Shown here: piece by piece, positions 6,132 through 8,004 of the stretch
How positions within the stretch are numbered: position 1 is the stretch's first letter
Layout: each line of letters starts with the position of its first letter
NCBI GenBank assembly: GCA_013003675.1
Contig: JABDIP010000398.1
Span: 1-8,004 of the forward strand
Reading direction: 5' to 3'
Origin: Inquilinus sp.
GTDB lineage: Bacteria > Pseudomonadota > Alphaproteobacteria > DSM-16000 > Inquilinaceae
DNA length: 8,004 bases
The notes under the pieces: generated by a model
The model's database searches: none
What the model was told of the DNA's origin: nothing
The model's input: the letters and a program-made list of their open reading frames with translations, nothing else
Position numbers and translations under genes: made by a program

Positions 6132-6760
6132 GCGAGCGCGGCGCGGACGCGGTCGGCCAAGCGGTGCAGCGGGCTCTCGCGAATGCCCAGCTCGTCGAGA
6201 TGGCAGACGGTGTTGAACAAATAGTCGCAGTTCGCCCCGCGCAGACCGCGCCCGAGGCAGATATGGGCGATGGTTTGCTCCTCGCTCAGCTGTCCGCAAT
6301 ACTGCTTGTGGTGGCGGTCGACGACGAAGCAGCAGGCGGCGACCTTGCGTCCCGGCAGGTGCAAAGTGCGCAGCCCCGGCCGGTAGACGCCGGTGACCAT
6401 CTCGCGATCCCACAGATAGGCCAGGGTTTCGATCACGTCGGCGGCGGCGACGCGGAACGCCATGCCCTGGCACGACCCGCCATGGTCGAGGCCGAGCACC
6501 AGGCCCGGCGCCTCCGGCGTGCCGCGATAGCGGTGCGACCAGACGCAGAACCGGCGATGATAGCCGTAGAGCACCGCCGGACTGCGCTCGAGATGGCGGA
6601 ACTCCGGATTCCACATCAGCGAGCCATAGCCGAAGACCCAGAGATCCTCGCCCGGCGCGATGCCGAGATAGGCCGCCTGCCTGCCGGCGCCTTCGCCCTT
6701 GCCGCCACCGCTGCCGGCCGCCGGCGCGACGCCCGCCCGGATGTCCGCGTCCATGCCCAT
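6107..6760 (-). CDS. chaC: ChaC-type gamma-glutamylcyclotransferase
   Basis: ChaC-family enzymes act in the cytoplasm and split the gamma-glutamyl residue from glutathione as 5-oxoproline, leaving Cys-Gly. The 217-residue product shows the family's phosphate-loop-like motif in WVFGYGSLMWNPEF (41-54, GYGSL at 44-48), YHRRFCVWSHRYRGTPEAPG (67-86), a QGMAFRV block (98-104) and WDREMVTGVY (117-126), whose Glu120 is the predicted catalytic acid. NCDYLFNT (177-184) fits the conserved C-terminal helix. The reading frame stays open far upstream, antisense to the next gene, but homology begins only near residue 38, so I chose ATG 6760. ATG 6754 is also possible and has a better-spaced AGG. Residues 1-36 are low-complexity and Gly-rich. 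Its last 25 nt overlap the nrdJ 3' end in convergent orientation. The adjacent DUF2125 gene is divergent. Confidence 0.92.
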   Translation of the reverse strand: MGMDADIRAGVAPAAGSGGGKGEGAGRQAAYLGIAPGEDLWVFGYGSLMWNPEFRHLERSPAVLYGYHRRFCVWSHRYRGTPEAPGLVLGLDHGGSCQGMAFRVAAADVIETLAYLWDREMVTGVYRPGLRTLHLPGRKVAACCFVVDRHHKQYCGQLSEEQTIAHICLGRGLRGANCDYLFNTVCHLDELGIRESPLHRLADRVRAALAQSPSHLE

Positions 6761-6880
6761 CGCCTGAAGATGTAGGCAAGTCACGGCGGTTTGGCCAGTT
6801 CGCCGATTCCGCCGGCCATGAATCCGCCACGACAGGATGATCGACTCGCGCTCGATTCGCCCCGATGCCGCCGGAGCCCC
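6761..6880. other. Divergent intergenic region between chaC and the DUF2125 gene
   Basis: This 120-bp spacer must contain the 5' control signals for the - strand chaC gene and the + strand DUF2125 gene. I see no convincing -35/-10 pair on either strand, no LexA-type GAAC-N7-GAAC box and no strong hairpin. The frame of the + strand gene is open through most of it from a TTG at 6791, but the translated residues look non-coding (Pro/Arg-rich, no helix), so I left them out of the gene. Confidence 0.5.
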
Positions 6881-7897
6881 ATGCGCCGTTTCCTGCCTCT
6901 TCTGCTGGCGATCCTGCTGATCGTGGCCGGCGGCGCCTATGCCGGCTATTGGGTCTATGCCGCCGACATGGTGCGTGTCGGCATCGACGATTGGATCGCC
7001 GAGCAGCGGGCCCGCGGCCTCGATATCCGCACCACCAACCTCGACGTCGGCGGTTTCCCGTTGCGTCTGGAGGCCGGCGCCCGCGCCATCACCCTGGCCG
7101 ACGGCAACCGGCTGGTCTGGCAGAGCGCGGCCCTGACCGCCTCGGCGCGGCCCTGGCGGCTGACCCGGATCGCCTACACCCTGGACGGGCGCCAGAGCCT
7201 GAGCGTCGCCGGCGACTTCCCGCTGCGGCTCACGGCGGCGGCGGGGAGCGGCGAGATCCGCCTGGCCGGCAACGGCGGCATCGCCGCCGGCAGCCTTGCG
7301 CTGAGCGAACCGGCGCTGCGGTTGCCGATCAATGTCGGCCTGTTGCGGGCGGACGGTCTCGACCTGCGGATCTCCGAAGCAACCGGCGACCGGCCCGGCG
7401 GAACTATCGCCGCCGGCGGCGATGCCTGGCGTCTGACCCTGCCGATGTCGCCGCTGCCGGCCCTCGGCACGCTGGTCGAGCAGGCCGGGGCCGATGTCGT
7501 CGTCACCGGCCCGGTGCCGGCCGCGCCGCACCGATCCGCCCTGGCCGCCTGGCGGGACGATGGCGGGACGGTCGAGATCGAGCGGCTGACGCTGCGCTGG
7601 GGGCCGGTCTCGGTGGAGGCCACCGGCACGGTGACGCTCGACGCCGCGTTGCAGCCGCGCGGCACCCTGAACGCCCGCATCCAGGGATTTCTCGAAGCCG
7701 TCGACGCGCTGGTCGAAGCCGGCATCGTCGCCGCCAAGGATGCCGGCCTCGTCAAGGCCGGGCTGACCCTGCTGGCCGGCGCCCCGGGGCCGGACGGCGT
7801 CGCCACGCTGACCGCGCCGCTGGCGCTGGAAAACCGCCGCCTGTTCCTCGGCCCGATCCAACTTGGCGAAATCCAGCCGATCGTCTGGCCGCGGTGA
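6881..7897 (+). CDS. DUF2125 domain-containing membrane-anchored protein
   Basis: This 338-residue protein is of the alphaproteobacterial DUF2125 family, whose biochemical role is unknown to me. It has a short basic start (MRR), a single hydrophobic segment (about 4-24) that works as an uncleaved anchor or signal, and then a long periplasmic part rich in beta-type alternation. The identifying block is WIAEQRARGLDIRTTNLDVGGFPLRLEA (38-65), where an 'EQRARG' helix leads into a GGFPLRL turn. This layout resembles AsmA-like or lipid-handling envelope proteins, but that is only structural analogy. The start ATG 6881 is preceded by GGAG (6873-6876) and begins directly before the membrane segment; an upstream TTG at 6791 is less credible. 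It is divergent from chaC. From memory, DUF2125 and gamma-glutamylcyclotransferase genes often sit near plsC and ftsEX in alphaproteobacteria, so nrdJ may be the unusual neighbour here. Confidence 0.87.
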   Translation: MRRFLPLLLAILLIVAGGAYAGYWVYAADMVRVGIDDWIAEQRARGLDIRTTNLDVGGFPLRLEAGARAITLADGNRLVWQSAALTASARPWRLTRIAYTLDGRQSLSVAGDFPLRLTAAAGSGEIRLAGNGGIAAGSLALSEPALRLPINVGLLRADGLDLRISEATGDRPGGTIAAGGDAWRLTLPMSPLPALGTLVEQAGADVVVTGPVPAAPHRSALAAWRDDGGTVEIERLTLRWGPVSVEATGTVTLDAALQPRGTLNARIQGFLEAVDALVEAGIVAAKDAGLVKAGLTLLAGAPGPDGVATLTAPLALENRRLFLGPIQLGEIQPIVWPR

Positions 7898-7920
7898 GAA
7901 CTCCAAAGAGCCGGACCCAG

Positions 7921-7977
7921 CCCCCTCACCCTCCCACGCTACGCGCGGGCCCCTCCCTCTCCCGCGAGGGGAGAGGG
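7921..7977. repeat. C/T-rich two-hairpin element, resembling a dispersed intergenic repeat
   Basis: Two adjacent stem-loops are visible. The first pairs CCCACGC (7933-7939) with GCGCGGG (7943-7949) around TAC, with one mismatch. The second pairs CCCTCTCCC (7955-7963) with GGGAGAGGG (7969-7977) perfectly around a 5-nt loop. The strand-biased CCCCCTCACCCT...CCCTCTCCC wording is that of short palindromic repeats I recall scattered between genes in many high-GC proteobacteria. Only one copy is in this window, so repetition cannot be shown. It lies 23 nt after the DUF2125 stop and could also help end that transcript, though no T run follows. Confidence 0.6.
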
Positions 7978-7983
7978 ATCATC

Positions 7984-8004
7984 ATGAACGGCCCTAAGAA
8001 ATAC
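7984..8004 (+). CDS. Possible start of a further gene (cut by window end)
   Basis: An ATG at 7984 opens a frame of seven codons (MNGPKKY) that runs off the window. A purine run, GGAGAGGG (7970-7977), lies 6 nt upstream and could serve as a ribosome binding site, but it is also the right arm of the hairpin at 7955-7977. Nothing about the product can be said, and the frame may be chance. Confidence 0.2.

Noticed and set aside
4652..6775. 707-codon + strand frame overlapping the 3' half of nrdJ and antisense to chaC
   Set aside because: Its translation is Arg/Gly/Ala-rich low-complexity sequence, while the other frames of the same DNA give clear NrdJ and ChaC proteins.
6761..7906. Upstream extension of chaC into a 599-codon - strand frame
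   Set aside because: The extra 382 residues are antisense to the DUF2125 gene and have no domain. ChaC homology starts only after ATG 6760, so this is an open shadow, not a fusion.

Overview
The window is a GC-rich, densely coding chromosomal segment that most resembles an alphaproteobacterium, plausibly of the Rhodospirillales type. Three things point there. The gene families are typical of that class: a DUF2125 protein, PlsC with an FPQGTR motif, and a B12-dependent NrdJ. A direct-repeat operator of the form GAAC-N7-GAAC is present, which is the alphaproteobacterial LexA box read on the opposite strand. Coding genes use G or C at most third positions, giving many long antisense shadow reading frames. 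The genus is inference.

Left part (1-2621, + strand): a tightly packed envelope and division operon. It runs from the 3' part of ftsE through ftsX, a membrane-anchored DUF218 (YdcF/SanA-like) protein and plsC. The first two junctions overlap (ATGA, TGATG) and the third has a 5-nt gap. A short GC stem with a T run (about 2621-2642) may end this transcript.

Centre (2622-6131, + strand): a 108-bp control region followed by nrdJ, an adenosylcobalamin-dependent (class II) ribonucleotide reductase. The control region has a good -10 hexamer and a perfect alphaproteobacterial LexA-type box that overlaps the -35/spacer. The nrdJ frame is interrupted by an in-frame 375-residue LAGLIDADG intein, placed exactly in front of the cysteine that forms the catalytic thiyl radical. 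Enzyme activity therefore requires protein splicing. DNA-damage control of dNTP supply combined with an intein at the catalytic residue is the most interesting signal in the window.

Right part (6107-8004): a ChaC-type gamma-glutamylcyclotransferase on the - strand converges on nrdJ, and the two coding 3' ends overlap by 25 nt. A 120-bp divergent spacer follows, then a membrane-anchored DUF2125 protein on the + strand. The end holds a C/T-rich, two-hairpin sequence resembling a dispersed repeat, and possibly the first codons of another gene.

No rRNA, tRNA, CRISPR array, insertion sequence or prophage gene was seen. The intein is the only mobile element recognised. I did not find a wholly unknown multi-gene system.
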